Assembly: GCF_003732265.1 (NCBI RefSeq) | Contig: NZ_MOBK01000003.1 | Coordinates: forward strand, 62,001-126,000 | Direction: 5' to 3' | Origin: Pseudomonas brassicacearum | GTDB lineage: Bacteria > Pseudomonadota > Gammaproteobacteria > Pseudomonadales > Pseudomonadaceae | Length of the DNA: 64,000 bases | Shown: positions 48,704 to 58,905 of the stretch, piece by piece | How the letters are laid out: every line of letters begins with the position of its first letter | How positions within the stretch are numbered: position 1 is the first letter of the stretch | Notes under the pieces: model-generated | Database searches by the model: none | What the model saw: only the letters and a program-made list of their open reading frames with translations | Told to the model about the DNA's origin: nothing | Program-made: the position numbers and the translations under genes

Positions 48704-49852
48704 ATGAGTCTTTCCTCTTTCAAAATCGCTCACAAACTGATCACCGGCGCAGGTGCCATCGAGCAGCTCGCCGCTGAACTGACCCGTCTGGATGTCGACA
48801 ACCCGCTGATTGTCACCGACGCTGCGCTGGTCAAGTCCGGCACGGTTGAGCTGGCGCTGGCACAGCTGGGGGACCGGTCCTACGAGATATTCGATCGGGT
48901 GCTGCCAGACCCGGAAATCGCCATCGTCGAAGACTGCATGCGGGTGTACCGCGACGGCGGGCATGACGGCTTGATCGGTCTGGGCGGCGGCAGTGCTATC
49001 GACATCGCCAAGAGCGTGGCGGCGTATGCCGGTTACCACGGCGCGCTGGAAGATTTGTTCGGCATCGATCAGGTGCCGCGCAAAGGCCCGCCGCTGATCG
49101 CGATCCCGACCACCGCCGGCACCGGTTCGGAAGTCACCAACGTGGCGATCCTTTCCGACAAGGTCGCGCAGCTGAAAAAAGGCATCGTCAGCGACTATCT
49201 GTTGCCAGACGTGGCGCTGGTCAGTCCGCAAATGACCCTGACCTGCCCGCGCAGTGTCACCGCCGCCAGTGGCGTCGACGCGCTGGTGCACGCCATTGAG
49301 TCCTACCTGTCGGTCAACGCCTCGCCGATCACCGACGCCCTGGCCATCGGCGCCATCAAGCTGATCGCCAAGGCGCTGCCCAAGGCCTACGCCAATCCAT
49401 CCAACCTGCAAGCCCGCGAAGACATGGCCACCGCCAGCCTGATGGCGGGCATGGCGTTCGGCAATGCCGGGGTCGGCGCGGTGCATGCGTTGGCGTATCC
49501 ACTGGGCGGACGTTTCAACATCGCCCACGGGGTCAGCAACGCCTTGTTGCTGCCCTATGTCATGACCTGGAACAAGATGGCCTGCGTCGAGCGCATGCAG
49601 GATATTGCCGAGGCCATGGGGGTGAAAACCACTCATTTAAGTGCCAACGAAGCGGCGGACAAGGCCGTGGAGGCGATGACCGAGTTGTGCGCTGCGGTGG
49701 AAATTCCGAAAGGGCTGCGCAGCTTCGGTGTTCCGGAGGACGCCATCCCGGCCATGGCCACGGAAGCGGCGGGGATCGAGCGCCTGATGCGCAACAATCC
49801 TCGCAAATTGAGCGCCGTCGATATCGAGAAGATCTACCGGGCGGCGTACTAG
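48704..49852 (+). CDS. Iron-containing (group III) alcohol dehydrogenase
   Basis: 382-residue NAD(P)-dependent metal alcohol dehydrogenase. The nucleotide loop LIGLGGGSAIDIAKS, IPTTAGTGSEVTNVA, and the metal ligands in GVDALVHAIE (Asp, His), VGAVHALAYPLG and FNIAHGVSNALLLP (His) are all present. The ATG at 48704 has GAGG nine bases upstream. Substrate not predictable; placed between the aminovalerate/GABA-type transporter and rpe, it might reduce a semialdehyde such as glutarate or succinate semialdehyde (speculation). I do not recall it between PA0606 and PA0607 in P. aeruginosa, so it may be an insertion in this lineage. Confidence 0.9.
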   Translation: MSLSSFKIAHKLITGAGAIEQLAAELTRLDVDNPLIVTDAALVKSGTVELALAQLGDRSYEIFDRVLPDPEIAIVEDCMRVYRDGGHDGLIGLGGGSAIDIAKSVAAYAGYHGALEDLFGIDQVPRKGPPLIAIPTTAGTGSEVTNVAILSDKVAQLKKGIVSDYLLPDVALVSPQMTLTCPRSVTAASGVDALVHAIESYLSVNASPITDALAIGAIKLIAKALPKAYANPSNLQAREDMATASLMAGMAFGNAGVGAVHALAYPLGGRFNIAHGVSNALLLPYVMTWNKMACVERMQDIAEAMGVKTTHLSANEAADKAVEAMTELCAAVEIPKGLRSFGVPEDAIPAMATEAAGIERLMRNNPRKLSAVDIEKIYRAAY

Positions 49853-49968
49853 AGCCTGCGGTGACTTATTGATCGAAGGCAGCCCCAATCATCGCGGTCA
49901 CAGTGCGCGCGCCAAACTATGAGGTATACAATGCGCGCCATCGTGATTCTGCTCAAAAAAGGTGCGTC

Positions 49969-50643
49969 ATGCAGCCCTTCGTCATTGCTCCGTCGATTCT
50001 CTCCGCCGACTTCGCCCGCCTGGGTGAAGAAGTGGACAACGTCCTGGCCGCCGGTGCCGACTTCGTGCACTTCGATGTCATGGACAACCACTACGTGCCG
50101 AACCTGACCATCGGCCCGATGGTGTGCGCAGCACTGCGCAAGTACGGCGTGACCGCGCCGATCGACGCGCACCTGATGGTTAGCCCGGTGGACCGCATCG
50201 TCGGTGACTTCATCGAAGCCGGCGCGACCTACATCACCTTCCACCCGGAAGCCTCTCAGCACGTCGACCGTTCCCTGCAACTGATCCGCGAGGGTGGTTG
50301 CAAGTCGGGCCTGGTGTTCAACCCGGCGACCCCGCTGAGCGTGCTCGAATACGTGATGGACAAGGTCGACATGATCTTGCTGATGAGCGTCAACCCGGGT
50401 TTCGGCGGGCAGAAGTTCATCCCCGGCACCCTCGACAAACTGCGCCAAGCACGGGCCTTGATCGATGCATCCGGGCGTGACATCCGCCTGGAAATCGACG
50501 GCGGCGTGAACGTGAACAACATTCGTGAAATCGCTGCGGCGGGCGCGGACACCTTCGTGGCGGGCTCGGCGATTTTCAACGCCCCGAACTATCAGGAAGT
50601 GATCGAGAAGATGCGCGCCGAACTGGCGCTGGCTCGCCCATGA
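49969..50643 (+). CDS. rpe: Rpe, ribulose-phosphate 3-epimerase
   Basis: 224-residue TIM-barrel enzyme interconverting ribulose-5-phosphate and xylulose-5-phosphate. [33 protein letters not shown] and [14 protein letters not shown] are family signatures with the catalytic Asp and metal-binding His. The ATG at 49969 gives the family start [11 protein letters not shown], with AAAAAGGTG upstream. It overlaps gph by 4 bases. Confidence 0.97.
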   Translation: MQPFVIAPSILSADFARLGEEVDNVLAAGADFVHFDVMDNHYVPNLTIGPMVCAALRKYGVTAPIDAHLMVSPVDRIVGDFIEAGATYITFHPEASQHVDRSLQLIREGGCKSGLVFNPATPLSVLEYVMDKVDMILLMSVNPGFGGQKFIPGTLDKLRQARALIDASGRDIRLEIDGGVNVNNIREIAAAGADTFVAGSAIFNAPNYQEVIEKMRAELALARP

Positions 50644-51458
50644 GTGGTTTTGAGCAGCTGTTCCCGGGGCGTCTGCCGCGGCTGGTGATGTTCGATCTGG
50701 ATGGCACGCTGATCGATTCGGTCCCGGACCTCGCAGCGGCTGTGGATCACATGCTGCTCAAGCTGGGCCGCAAACCCGCCGGCATCGAGTCGGTACGGGA
50801 ATGGGTCGGTAACGGCGCGCCGGTATTGGTGCGTCGTGCGCTGGCGGGTGGCATCGAACACTCAACGGTCGACGACGTCGAGGCTGAACACGCGCTGGAG
50901 ATTTTCATGCAGGCCTATGGCGCGAGCCATGAGCTGACCGTGGTTTACCCCGGTGTGCGTGACACCCTCAAGTGGCTGAACAAGCAAGGCGTGGAAATGG
51001 CGCTGATCACCAACAAGCCGGAACGCTTCGTCGCGCCGCTGCTGGATCAGATGAAAATCGGCCGCTACTTCAAGTGGATCATCGGCGGCGATACCTTGCC
51101 GCAGAAGAAACCCGACCCGGCCGCGCTGTTTTTCGTGATGAAAATGGCCAACATCCCGGCCTCGCAATCCTTATTCGTCGGCGATTCGCGCAGCGATGTG
51201 CTGGCGGCGAAAGCGGCGGGAGTCAAGTGTGTGGCGCTCAGTTACGGCTACAACCATGGCCGGCCGATTGCCGAAGAGTCGCCGGCGCTGGTGATCGACG
51301 ATCTGCGCAAGCTAATTCCCGGTTGCCTGGATCCGGCCGCTGAGATAACGTTGCCCGACGCTGTTCAACCCCCTGCTGGAAACGCCATCGTGGTGGTCAC
51401 TCGCAAACTCTGGATGAAAGTCATCAAGGCCTTGGCCCGCTGGCGTTGGCGCGCCTGA
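50640..51458 (+). CDS. gph: Gph, phosphoglycolate phosphatase, with Trp-rich tail
   Basis: 272-residue HAD phosphatase. Motif I is [11 protein letters not shown] (D19, D21), motif III is around QKKPDPAAL, motif [16 protein letters not shown]. It removes phosphate from 2-phosphoglycolate formed during DNA repair. The last 40 residues, ending [13 protein letters not shown], extend beyond the HAD core. That 3' end, with TGG-CGT-TGG close to the stop and trpE 71 bp downstream, is nearly copied in a short leader ORF before trpG, so it probably doubles as the trpE leader peptide. Confidence 0.95.
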   Translation: MSGFEQLFPGRLPRLVMFDLDGTLIDSVPDLAAAVDHMLLKLGRKPAGIESVREWVGNGAPVLVRRALAGGIEHSTVDDVEAEHALEIFMQAYGASHELTVVYPGVRDTLKWLNKQGVEMALITNKPERFVAPLLDQMKIGRYFKWIIGGDTLPQKKPDPAALFFVMKMANIPASQSLFVGDSRSDVLAAKAAGVKCVALSYGYNHGRPIAEESPALVIDDLRKLIPGCLDPAAEITLPDAVQPPAGNAIVVVTRKLWMKVIKALARWRWRA

Positions 51459-51500
51459 CTTGTTCCTGGCCGGCCTGCCGGCGCGTTTGCATACCTGACT
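51414..51500 (+). promoter_or_regulatory. Putative trpE attenuation leader within the gph 3' end
   Basis: TGG-CGT-TGG codons lie four codons before the gph stop, followed by GCCGGCCTGCCGGC and a short GCGTTTG. The CGCGCC at the stop can also pair with GGCGCG after the second GCCGG, giving alternative structures. The region aligns with the trpG leader (55349-55430). Attenuation of trpE and trpGDC has been reported in P. putida; which hairpins act here is inference. Confidence 0.55.
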
Positions 51501-51529
51501 GTTAGACCCTCAAGCCACGAGGCTACTCC

Positions 51530-53011
51530 ATGATCCGCGAAGAATTCCTGCGTTTGGCCGCTGCCGGCTACAACCGCATCCCGCTTGCCTGCGAAACCCT
51601 GGCTGACTTCGACACGCCGCTGTCGATCTACCTGAAACTGGCCGACGAGCCGAACTCCTACCTGCTGGAATCGGTTCAGGGCGGGGAGAAGTGGGGCCGT
51701 TACTCGATCATCGGCCTGCCATGCCGCACTGTGCTACGGGTGCACGACCATCACGTCAGCGTGACCGTCGACGGCATCGAGACCGAAAGCCACGACGTGG
51801 AAGACCCGCTGGCGTTCGTCGAAACCTTCAAGGCCCGTTACAACGTGCCGACCATCGCCGGCCTGCCGCGCTTCAACGGTGGCCTGGTGGGGTATTTCGG
51901 TTATGACTGCGTGCGGTATGTGGAGAAGCGTCTGGGCAAATGCCCGAACCCGGATCCACTGGGCGTGCCGGACATTCTGCTGATGGTTTCCGATGCGGTG
52001 GTGGTGTTCGACAACCTCGCCGGCAAGATGCACGCGATAGTGCTGGCAGACCCGGCGCAAGACGGTGCTTTCGAGCAAGGACTGGAGCGTCTGGAAGAGC
52101 TGCTGGAAAAACTCCGCCAGCCAATCACGCCACGGCGTGGCCTGGATTTCAGCAAGCAGCAGTCGGCTGATCCGGTGTTCCGTTCGAGCTTCACCCAGGA
52201 CGATTACGAAAAAGCCGTCGACACCATCAAGGAATACATCCTGGCCGGCGATTGCATGCAGGTCGTGCCGTCCCAGCGCATGTCGATCGACTTCAAGGCT
52301 GCGCCGATTGATCTGTACCGGGCGCTGCGCTGCTTCAACCCGACGCCATATATGTACTTCTTCAACTTTGGCGACTTCCACGTCGTGGGCAGTTCCCCGG
52401 AAGTGCTGGTGCGGGTCGAAGACAACCTGATCACCGTGCGCCCGATTGCCGGCACCCGCCCACGCGGGGCCAACGAAGAAGCTGACTTGGCGCTGGAAAA
52501 AGATCTGCTGTCCGATGACAAGGAAATCGCCGAGCACTTGATGCTGATCGACCTCGGTCGTAACGACACCGGTCGGGTCTCGGAAATCGGTTCGGTGAAA
52601 CTCACCGAGAAAATGGTCATCGAGCGTTATTCCAACGTGATGCACATCGTGTCCAACGTCACCGGGCAGCTGAAGGCCGGGCTGACGGCGATGGACGCGC
52701 TGCGGGCGATCCTGCCGGCGGGCACCTTGTCTGGCGCGCCGAAGATTCGCGCGATGGAAATCATCGACGAACTGGAGCCAGTGAAACGTGGCGTCTACGG
52801 CGGTGCGGTGGGTTACTTTGCCTGGAACGGCAACATGGACACTGCCATCGCCATCCGTACCGCGGTGATCAAGAACGGCGAACTGCACGTGCAGGCCGGT
52901 GGCGGCATCGTCGCCGACTCGGTGCCCGCGCTGGAATGGGAAGAAACCCTGAACAAGCGCCGCGCAATGTTCCGTGCCGTGGCTCTGGCCGAACAAACCC
53001 CGGACGCCTGA
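51530..53011 (+). CDS. trpE: TrpE, anthranilate synthase component I
   Basis: 493-residue chorismate-utilising enzyme making anthranilate from chorismate and ammonia supplied by TrpG. The feedback-site segment [18 protein letters not shown] (Tyr/Ser of the Trp pocket) is near residue 45, and the catalytic domain shows [42 protein letters not shown] and the C-terminal [20 protein letters not shown]. The ATG at 51530 is preceded by GAGGCTACTCC. In this genus trpE is separated from trpGDC; here by estA, 2.5 kb. Confidence 0.97.
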   Translation: MIREEFLRLAAAGYNRIPLACETLADFDTPLSIYLKLADEPNSYLLESVQGGEKWGRYSIIGLPCRTVLRVHDHHVSVTVDGIETESHDVEDPLAFVETFKARYNVPTIAGLPRFNGGLVGYFGYDCVRYVEKRLGKCPNPDPLGVPDILLMVSDAVVVFDNLAGKMHAIVLADPAQDGAFEQGLERLEELLEKLRQPITPRRGLDFSKQQSADPVFRSSFTQDDYEKAVDTIKEYILAGDCMQVVPSQRMSIDFKAAPIDLYRALRCFNPTPYMYFFNFGDFHVVGSSPEVLVRVEDNLITVRPIAGTRPRGANEEADLALEKDLLSDDKEIAEHLMLIDLGRNDTGRVSEIGSVKLTEKMVIERYSNVMHIVSNVTGQLKAGLTAMDALRAILPAGTLSGAPKIRAMEIIDELEPVKRGVYGGAVGYFAWNGNMDTAIAIRTAVIKNGELHVQAGGGIVADSVPALEWEETLNKRRAMFRAVALAEQTPDA

Positions 53012-53031
53012 ACCTGTGGGAGCGAGCCTTT

Positions 53032-53179
53032 GTGGCGAGGGGGCTTGTCGGAACGCCGCATCGCCCCGTTGGGGCGCGAAGCGGTCCTGAGCTTATTCAG
53101 GTACGCCGATTCGCATCGACTTGCGACTGCTGCGCAGCCGAACGGGGCGGTGCGACGTTTCGACAAGCCCCCTCGCCAC
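53032..53179. repeat. 148-bp imperfect inverted-repeat element, copy 2
   Basis: Starts GTGGCGAGGGGGCTTGTCGG and ends CGACAAGCCCCCTCGCCAC. The outer arms pair over about 40 bases and inner GGCGCGAAGC / GCTGCGCAGCC partly. It is clearly homologous to 46174-46334, including TCAGGTACGC in the centre. A truncated REP (CCTGTGGGAGCGAGCC, 53014-53029) abuts it. Confidence 0.85.
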
Positions 53180-53196
53180 AGTTAAGTATTCAGCAT

Positions 53197-53233
53197 AAAA
53201 AAACGCGGCGCCTGTGAGGGCGCCGCGTTTTTT
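53197..53233. terminator. Bidirectional intrinsic terminator between trpE and estA
   Basis: AAAAAAACGCGGCGCC, short loop, GGCGCCGCGTTTTTT. Long GC stem with A and T flanks, between convergent trpE and estA. Confidence 0.92.
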
Positions 53234-53246
53234 ATGGCCGATCGAT

Positions 53247-55157
53247 TTAGAAGTCCAGCGCTACCCCTAAATTAATCCCTTGCTGGGTAAAGTCATCATC
53301 CTTGCGAATGTTGTAGCTGGCGCGCAGTGCCAGTTCCTTGGTGAGGTTGTGGCTCACTCCCAGGTTCACCCGGTTCAGGTTGGTTTGCGGGGTGTAGCCT
53401 TCCAGTGTGAACTGGTTGTTTGGCAGGCTGTTGAGGTTGATCGCCACGTCCTGGGTATCGTCGTTGTACTCACGCTCGTGAGCCACTTCACCGAATACCT
53501 GGGTTTGTGGGGTGATCTGGTATTTGCCCTGCAAACCGATGCCGAGGCGGCGGGAAATACTCTCCTGATCGCCATAGGTCAGCGCTGTGGAATCATTGCC
53601 GTCCTCTGAATAACCATCGACTTTCACCTTGGAGAAGTCGGCGCTGACAAACGGCGACAGGTGCCAAGGGCTGCTGACTTGCTGTGCGATGTCATAACCG
53701 ATGCGAGCGCTGAAGGCTTCGACGAAGCCACTGGTGTCGCCTTTTTCGCCGCGTTCGTTGGCGCCTAGCTGGAATTTACGCTTGAGGCTGTCGTAATCCA
53801 GATGCCCGGCGGTCAACGCCATGTCAGCCCATATACGATTTTGTTGGTATTGGGCGAATGCGGTGCCCAGGTACGTGTTGAGCTTGTAGTCGGAGTCGTT
53901 CGTCCCGGCTTCGAGTTTCTGGTTATAGAAACCGGCCGCCACACCCACGCGCCAGGCATCGTCGAGGCGGTAGCTGCCGCCGATGTTCAGGTTGTAACCA
54001 TTGCCGTCGGCACTGACGACGCTGTCCTGACCATCAAAGTCCTGATGCTGGCCACCGCCGGAAACAATGGCGCGCCATTGACCGACGCCTTGCCAGTTTT
54101 CCCAATCGGCGAGCCATTGGTTACGCAGTTCATCCTGGTGCGCGCGCAAGGTGCCTTGGGCCATTTGCGGCAGCAGCGTCAGTTCCCACGGCGCAGACAA
54201 CAGCGAATACGCGTAATCGGCAATCAGGCGTTGCCCGGCTTCGGTCGGGTGGACCGAGTCGTTGTAGATCAGCTTGGTCGGGTCGGGTGTGGCGCTGTTG
54301 ATGCCGTAACGGGCGTTTTCGGTGCAGCCGCTACCGCTGAAGCAGGTCGCGGTCAGGTTCTGGTCGGTCGCCAGGCCGAACTGCGCCGGATTGGCGAAAG
54401 CTTCATTGAGCAACACCGGAATGTTCAGCGGGATCACTTCGGCATTGATGTTCTGCAGTCTGCTCACCAGCTCCGTGTTGAACTGGGCGCTGAGCTGTGA
54501 GGTGAACGCTTGCAGCGGGCTGCCGTTGATTGCCGGTGTAAGGCCGATGTCGGGCAGCAGCCAGACCATGACGTATTTAGCACCAGCGGTTTGCAGCGTC
54601 TGTACGCTGTCGGCCAGCCGGTCGGCGGCGGCACTGGCCTGAGGCAAGCTGGTGACGCGTCCCTGCAGGAAGTCGTTACCGCCACCCGACAGGTAATACA
54701 GCGCGTTCGGGTCGGCACGGAAGTTGTTCGACGGCAGGTACCCGGCCCGCACGCGCGCTCCGGTGTCGGACGTGGTGGTGATCGAATCGAGAATCTGATC
54801 GGTGCGATAACCGCCGACGGCCCAATTGTTGCCATCGGGCTGGCCATTGCTGGCACGCACTGCAGAATTCGATGACGCGGTCTGGTCCGCGGTGTACCCC
54901 AGTTTTCCACCCAGTATTTGCGTGGAGTTGAGCGAGCGGACTTCACCGCTGCCATCCAGATAAACCGGCCCCGTCCGGTTGGTGTAACGCTGAGTCGCTC
55001 CGGCAGGCCCGCCGGTGTCGGCAAAGGTCCCCGCGTCGTTGAGGCTGTCGCCGAAGACGACGAAATTGGTGTAAGGATTCGGTGCGGCGTACGCCTGAGC
55101 GCAGGCCATTGCCAGCAAGCATCCTGCGAGCGGTACAAACAACGTCTGTTTGATCAT
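53247..55157 (-). CDS. estA: EstA-type autotransporter GDSL esterase
   Basis: 636-residue outer-membrane esterase. Signal peptide ([20 protein letters not shown], cleavage near AYA); N-terminal GDSL/SGNH hydrolase with catalytic Ser38 in [11 protein letters not shown], the GGNDFL block and the Asp-His pair in [11 protein letters not shown]-terminal autotransporter beta-barrel ending in Phe (LGVALDF). In P. aeruginosa EstA is needed for rhamnolipid production and motility; in P. putida EstP occupies this same trpE-trpG position (from memory). The ATG at 55157 gives a clean signal peptide; a TTG two codons upstream is also in frame. Confidence 0.94.
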   Translation of the reverse strand: MIKQTLFVPLAGCLLAMACAQAYAAPNPYTNFVVFGDSLNDAGTFADTGGPAGATQRYTNRTGPVYLDGSGEVRSLNSTQILGGKLGYTADQTASSNSAVRASNGQPDGNNWAVGGYRTDQILDSITTTSDTGARVRAGYLPSNNFRADPNALYYLSGGGNDFLQGRVTSLPQASAAADRLADSVQTLQTAGAKYVMVWLLPDIGLTPAINGSPLQAFTSQLSAQFNTELVSRLQNINAEVIPLNIPVLLNEAFANPAQFGLATDQNLTATCFSGSGCTENARYGINSATPDPTKLIYNDSVHPTEAGQRLIADYAYSLLSAPWELTLLPQMAQGTLRAHQDELRNQWLADWENWQGVGQWRAIVSGGGQHQDFDGQDSVVSADGNGYNLNIGGSYRLDDAWRVGVAAGFYNQKLEAGTNDSDYKLNTYLGTAFAQYQQNRIWADMALTAGHLDYDSLKRKFQLGANERGEKGDTSGFVEAFSARIGYDIAQQVSSPWHLSPFVSADFSKVKVDGYSEDGNDSTALTYGDQESISRRLGIGLQGKYQITPQTQVFGEVAHEREYNDDTQDVAINLNSLPNNQFTLEGYTPQTNLNRVNLGVSHNLTKELALRASYNIRKDDDFTQQGINLGVALDF

Positions 55158-55567
55158 GAGCAAGTCCGTTTATTTATTGTTTTAGGAGAACGAAACGACA
55201 GTACCAAAAACTTCCGGCCTTTTGCCATCCGTCGCGAAGCCTTTGAGAGTTTCGCGAGCAGCAGCCCCGGCCATATTGCACGCTCTGCCCAGCTAAGTTA
55301 CTGTGCCGAGACGTATGAATGAGACCTTCCCCGTGTTGATCATCAGTAAACTCCTGGATCAAGTCATCAAGGCACACGCCCGCTGGCGTTGGCGCGCCTG
55401 AATTCTTTTGCCGGCCTCGCCGGACCTGTACCGCTTTGCCTTCTTTACCTGTTTGAAATGCCGCTTTGCTGGCGCTACCCCGGCACCTGACAAAGCGTAG
55501 CGCTCTGCGGGTCAATCATTCGAAGGCCATCTTTAAAGTCAGTGAATTCAAGAGGTTCAAAAACGCC
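55158..55567. other. 410-bp spacer between estA and trpG with the trp leader
   Basis: Contains the estA promoter side (minus), then from 55315 a short leader ORF, the GCCGGCCTCGCCGG hairpin (55410-55423), two CCGCTTTG copies (near 55430 and 55482) and one CAAAGCG (near 55492) that can pair with either copy. No other gene is seen. Confidence 0.6.
55315..55401 (+). CDS. Putative trpG leader peptide (TrpL-like)
   Basis: 28-codon ORF beginning MNETFPVLIISKLLDQVIKA and ending HARWRWRA, with TGG-CGT-TGG four codons before the stop. Its last 50 bases are nearly identical to the end of gph, including the stop codon and the following GCCGGCCT-GCCGG hairpin. This fits a ribosome-stalling leader controlling trpGDC. 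No strong Shine-Dalgarno is visible before the ATG. It may have arisen by duplication of the gph end with its leader. Confidence 0.6.
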   Translation: MNETFPVLIISKLLDQVIKAHARWRWRA

Positions 55568-56161
55568 ATGTTGCTGATGATCGATAACTACGACTCCTTT
55601 ACCTACAACGTTGTGCAGTACCTCGGTGAGCTCGGCTCCCAGGTCAAAGTCGTGCGCAACGATGAACTGACCATCGCTGAAATCGAAGCCCTCAACCCAG
55701 AGCGTATCGTGGTGTCCCCCGGTCCTTGCACCCCGACCGAAGCCGGGATCTCGATTGAAGCGATCAAGCATTTCGCTGGCAAACTGCCAATTCTTGGCGT
55801 CTGCCTCGGCCACCAGTCCATCGGCCAGGCCTTTGGCGGCGATGTGGTTCGCGCCCGTCAAGTGATGCACGGTAAGACTAGCCCGGTATTCCACGAGGAC
55901 AAGGGCGTATTTGAAGGCCTGAATCGTCCATTGACGGTCACCCGCTACCATTCGCTGATCGTCAAGCGTGAAACCTTGCCCGACTGTCTGGAGCTGACCG
56001 CCTGGACCCAGCTTGAAGACGGCTCGGTCGACGAGATCATGGGCCTGCGCCACAAGACCCTGAACATCGAAGGCGTGCAGTTCCACCCTGAGTCGATCCT
56101 CACCGAGCAGGGCCACGAACTGTTCGCTAACTTCCTCAAACAAAGCGGCGGCACGCGCTAA
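55568..56161 (+). CDS. trpG: TrpG, anthranilate synthase glutamine amidotransferase
   Basis: 197-residue class I amidotransferase giving ammonia to TrpE. Nucleophile Cys79 in [15 protein letters not shown]; His and Glu of the triad in VQFHPESIL. The ATG at 55568 gives [20 protein letters not shown]; a longer frame from 55466 has no family match. In pseudomonads this subunit may also serve p-aminobenzoate synthesis. It is followed by trpD after 9 bases. Confidence 0.97.
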   Translation: MLLMIDNYDSFTYNVVQYLGELGSQVKVVRNDELTIAEIEALNPERIVVSPGPCTPTEAGISIEAIKHFAGKLPILGVCLGHQSIGQAFGGDVVRARQVMHGKTSPVFHEDKGVFEGLNRPLTVTRYHSLIVKRETLPDCLELTAWTQLEDGSVDEIMGLRHKTLNIEGVQFHPESILTEQGHELFANFLKQSGGTR

Positions 56162-56170
56162 GGACTTTTC

Positions 56171-57220
56171 ATGAATATCAAGACAGCCTTGGGCCGTATC
56201 GTCGATCACCTCGACCTCAGCACCGATGAGATGCGCGATGTGATGCGCGAAATCATGACCGGCCAATGCACGGATGCGCAGATCGGCGCATTCATGATGG
56301 CCATGCGCATGAAGAGCGAAAGCATCGACGAAATCGTCGGCGCCGTGTCGGTCATGCGCGAGCTGGCGGACAAGGTCGAACTCAAGACCCTCGACGGCGT
56401 GGTCGACGTGGTCGGCACCGGCGGTGACGGTGCCAATATTTTCAATGTGTCGACCGCTTCATCCTTCGTCGTTGCAGCGGCCGGTTGCACCGTAGCCAAA
56501 CACGGTAACCGTGCGGTGTCGGGGAAAAGCGGCAGTGCCGACCTGCTGGAGGCGGCGGGTATCTACTTGAACCTGACGCCGGTTCAAGTGGCCCGTTGCA
56601 TCGATAACGTCGGCATCGGTTTCATGTTTGCCCAGACTCACCACAGTGCCATGAAGTACGCGGCCGGTCCGCGCAAAGAGCTTGGCCTGCGTACCTTGTT
56701 CAACATGCTCGGCCCGCTTACGAATCCGGCCGGCGTGAAGCATCAGGTGGTGGGCGTGTTCAACCAGGCGCTGTGCCGGCCATTGGCCGAAGTCCTGCAG
56801 CGATTGGGCAGCAAGCACGTGCTGGTGGTGCATTCGAAGGATGGCCTGGACGAATTCAGCCTGGCCGCGCCGACCTTCGTGGCGGAATTGAAGAACGACC
56901 AGATCAGCGAATATTGGGTCGAGCCCGAAGACCTGGGCATGAAGAGCCAGAGCCTGCATGGCCTGGCCGTAGAAAGCCCGGCGGCTTCGCTGGAATTGAT
57001 TCGCGATGCCTTGGGCAAACGCAAAACCGAAAGCGGTCAGAAAGCCGCCGAAATGATTATGCTCAATGCCGGTGCCGCGTTGTACGCCGCCGACCATGCC
57101 ACCAGTTTGAAAGAAGGCGTTGCCCTGGCGCACGATGCGCTGCACACAGGCCTCGCTCGCGAGAAACTGGAGGAGTTGGGTGCATTTACCGCGGTATTCA
57201 AAGTGGAGAATGAGGGATGA
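56171..57220 (+). CDS. trpD: TrpD, anthranilate phosphoribosyltransferase
   Basis: 349-residue enzyme joining anthranilate and PRPP. The PRPP site [18 protein letters not shown] and [19 protein letters not shown], and the anthranilate-site [19 protein letters not shown] are intact. It lies between trpG and trpC; its stop overlaps trpC by 4 bases. Confidence 0.98.
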   Translation: MNIKTALGRIVDHLDLSTDEMRDVMREIMTGQCTDAQIGAFMMAMRMKSESIDEIVGAVSVMRELADKVELKTLDGVVDVVGTGGDGANIFNVSTASSFVVAAAGCTVAKHGNRAVSGKSGSADLLEAAGIYLNLTPVQVARCIDNVGIGFMFAQTHHSAMKYAAGPRKELGLRTLFNMLGPLTNPAGVKHQVVGVFNQALCRPLAEVLQRLGSKHVLVVHSKDGLDEFSLAAPTFVAELKNDQISEYWVEPEDLGMKSQSLHGLAVESPAASLELIRDALGKRKTESGQKAAEMIMLNAGAALYAADHATSLKEGVALAHDALHTGLAREKLEELGAFTAVFKVENEG

Positions 57221-58047
57221 GTGTACCGACGGTTCTGGAAAACATTCTGGCGCGCAAAGTCCAGGAAGTCGCCGAGCGTAGCGCTCGTGTGAGCCTGGCC
57301 GAGCTGGAAAGTCTGGCCAAGGCGGCCGATGCTCCCCGTGGTTTTGCCCAGGCATTGTTGGCCCAGGCCAAGCTCAAGCAGCCAGCGGTGATTGCCGAAA
57401 TCAAGAAAGCTTCGCCGAGCAAGGGCGTGATCCGCGAGAACTTCGTTCCCGCCGACATCGCCAAGAGCTACGAGAAGGGCGGTGCGACGTGTTTGTCGGT
57501 GCTGACCGATATCGATTACTTCCAGGGTGCTGATGCGTATCTGCAACAAGCCCGGGCGGCGTGCAAACTGCCGGTGATCCGCAAGGATTTCATGATCGAT
57601 CCTTACCAGATCGTCGAAGCCCGTGCGTTGGGCGCCGATTGCGTGTTGTTGATCGTCTCCGCGCTGGATGACGTGAAAATGGCCGAACTGGCTGCCGTGG
57701 CAAAAGGTGTCGGCCTCGATGTGCTGGTGGAAGTTCACGACGGCGACGAACTGGAGCGGGCCTTGAAAACCCTCGACACTCCGCTGGTCGGCATCAACAA
57801 CCGCAACCTGCACACGTTTGATGTCAGCCTCGAAACCACCCTCGACCTGTTGCCGCGCATCCCTCGTGATCGCCTGGTGATTACCGAAAGCGGCATCCTC
57901 AACCGTGCCGATGTCGAGCTGATGGAAATCAGCGACGTGTATGCGTTCCTGGTGGGCGAGGCGTTCATGCGTGCCGAAAGCCCGGGGACCGAGTTGCAGC
58001 GGCTGTTCTTTCCGGAGCGCGCGGTGAGTGGTTCTACACTCGACTGA
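57217..58047 (+). CDS. trpC: TrpC, indole-3-glycerol-phosphate synthase
   Basis: 276-residue TIM-barrel enzyme closing the indole ring. [16 protein letters not shown], the catalytic Lys in [35 protein letters not shown] and ITESGI are present. It is monofunctional (no fused TrpF), as usual in Pseudomonas. Last gene of trpGDC. Confidence 0.98.
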   Translation: MSVPTVLENILARKVQEVAERSARVSLAELESLAKAADAPRGFAQALLAQAKLKQPAVIAEIKKASPSKGVIRENFVPADIAKSYEKGGATCLSVLTDIDYFQGADAYLQQARAACKLPVIRKDFMIDPYQIVEARALGADCVLLIVSALDDVKMAELAAVAKGVGLDVLVEVHDGDELERALKTLDTPLVGINNRNLHTFDVSLETTLDLLPRIPRDRLVITESGILNRADVELMEISDVYAFLVGEAFMRAESPGTELQRLFFPERAVSGSTLD

Positions 58048-58075
58048 TTTCCGACAGGAAAACCGTGGTGCGCCC

Positions 58076-58157
58076 TTCGCGAGCAAGCCCGCTCCCACAT
58101 TAGTCCGCGTTCATCCAGTGAGCGCAGATTAAATGTGGGAGCGGGCTTGCTCGCGAA
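58076..58157. repeat. REPIN after trpC
   Basis: TTCGCGAGCAAGCCCGCTCC plus CACATTA faces TAAATGTGGGAGCGGGCTTG plus CTCGCGAA about 30 bases apart. Canonical form. Confidence 0.9.
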
Positions 58158-58203
58158 GAGGCCCTCAAATTTTCCAAAGATCTCAAGCCTTGCGGAGTAT
58201 TCA

Positions 58204-58905
58204 ATGACCCAGCCGACCAATCTGACAATCGAAGCCGGCTTGCAAGCCGAACAGGATCTGCTTGCGTCGGTCTGCACCGGAGATTCGGAATTCGGCTTGC
58301 TGTTCTGGCAACCCAATGACCGCGCCCTGGTCATGCCCCGACGCCTGAATCGTCTACCCGGCTTCGAAGCAGCCTGCGAAGTCTCGGCCGCTGCCGGCTG
58401 GCCCGTGCTGTTGCGTGAAACCGGCGGTGAGCCCGTGCCGCAATCGGCATCCACTATCAACATCGCATTGGTCTATGCACCGCCACGCAGCGAAGGCGAC
58501 CAAAACCGCATCGAAACCGCTTATCACCGACTCTGCGATCCGATCTGCCAGTTGCTGGATGAACTGGGCGGTGTGTCGTCCCTCGGCGAAATCGAAGGTG
58601 CGTTCTGCGATGGCCGTTTTAACGTCAACCTCGACGGCCGCAAGATGGTCGGCACTGCTCAGCGCTGGCGCCAGAGCAAGGGCGGCACGCGTCCGGTCGG
58701 ATTGGTGCACGGTGCGTTGTTGCTGGATAACGAGCGGGAATCGATGGTTGCGGCGGTCAATCGTTTCAATGAAGCCTGCGGCCTGGAGCAGCGGGTTCGC
58801 GCCGAAAGCCACATCGCCCTGCATGAGAAGTTCGCCGCGCCCGATGCGCTCGGGCGGCTCGACGCGCTTTATCGCCAATTGCTGGCAGACATGTTCAAGG
58901 CTTAG
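58204..58905 (+). CDS. Lipoate-protein ligase family protein
   Basis: 233-residue protein of the biotin/lipoate A/B ligase family. The Lys of the family motif is kept at K147 ([16 protein letters not shown]) and RRETGG-like [10 protein letters not shown] (71-80) matches the substrate loop (RRxGGG in LplA, partly degenerate). It is shorter than LplA and lacks its C-terminal domain, so it may be a lipoyl/octanoyl transferase or act on another acyl substrate. Start ATG at 58204 with GCGGAG upstream; convergent with vfr, the ends overlapping by four bases. Confidence 0.85.
   Translation: MTQPTNLTIEAGLQAEQDLLASVCTGDSEFGLLFWQPNDRALVMPRRLNRLPGFEAACEVSAAAGWPVLLRETGGEPVPQSASTINIALVYAPPRSEGDQNRIETAYHRLCDPICQLLDELGGVSSLGEIEGAFCDGRFNVNLDGRKMVGTAQRWRQSKGGTRPVGLVHGALLLDNERESMVAAVNRFNEACGLEQRVRAESHIALHEKFAAPDALGRLDALYRQLLADMFKA

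Noticed and set aside
53012..55567. Pyocin or prophage remnants between trpE and trpG
   Set aside because: This is the R/F pyocin site in P. aeruginosa, but here only estA, repeats and the trp leader are present; no phage tail, lysis or regulator gene can be read.
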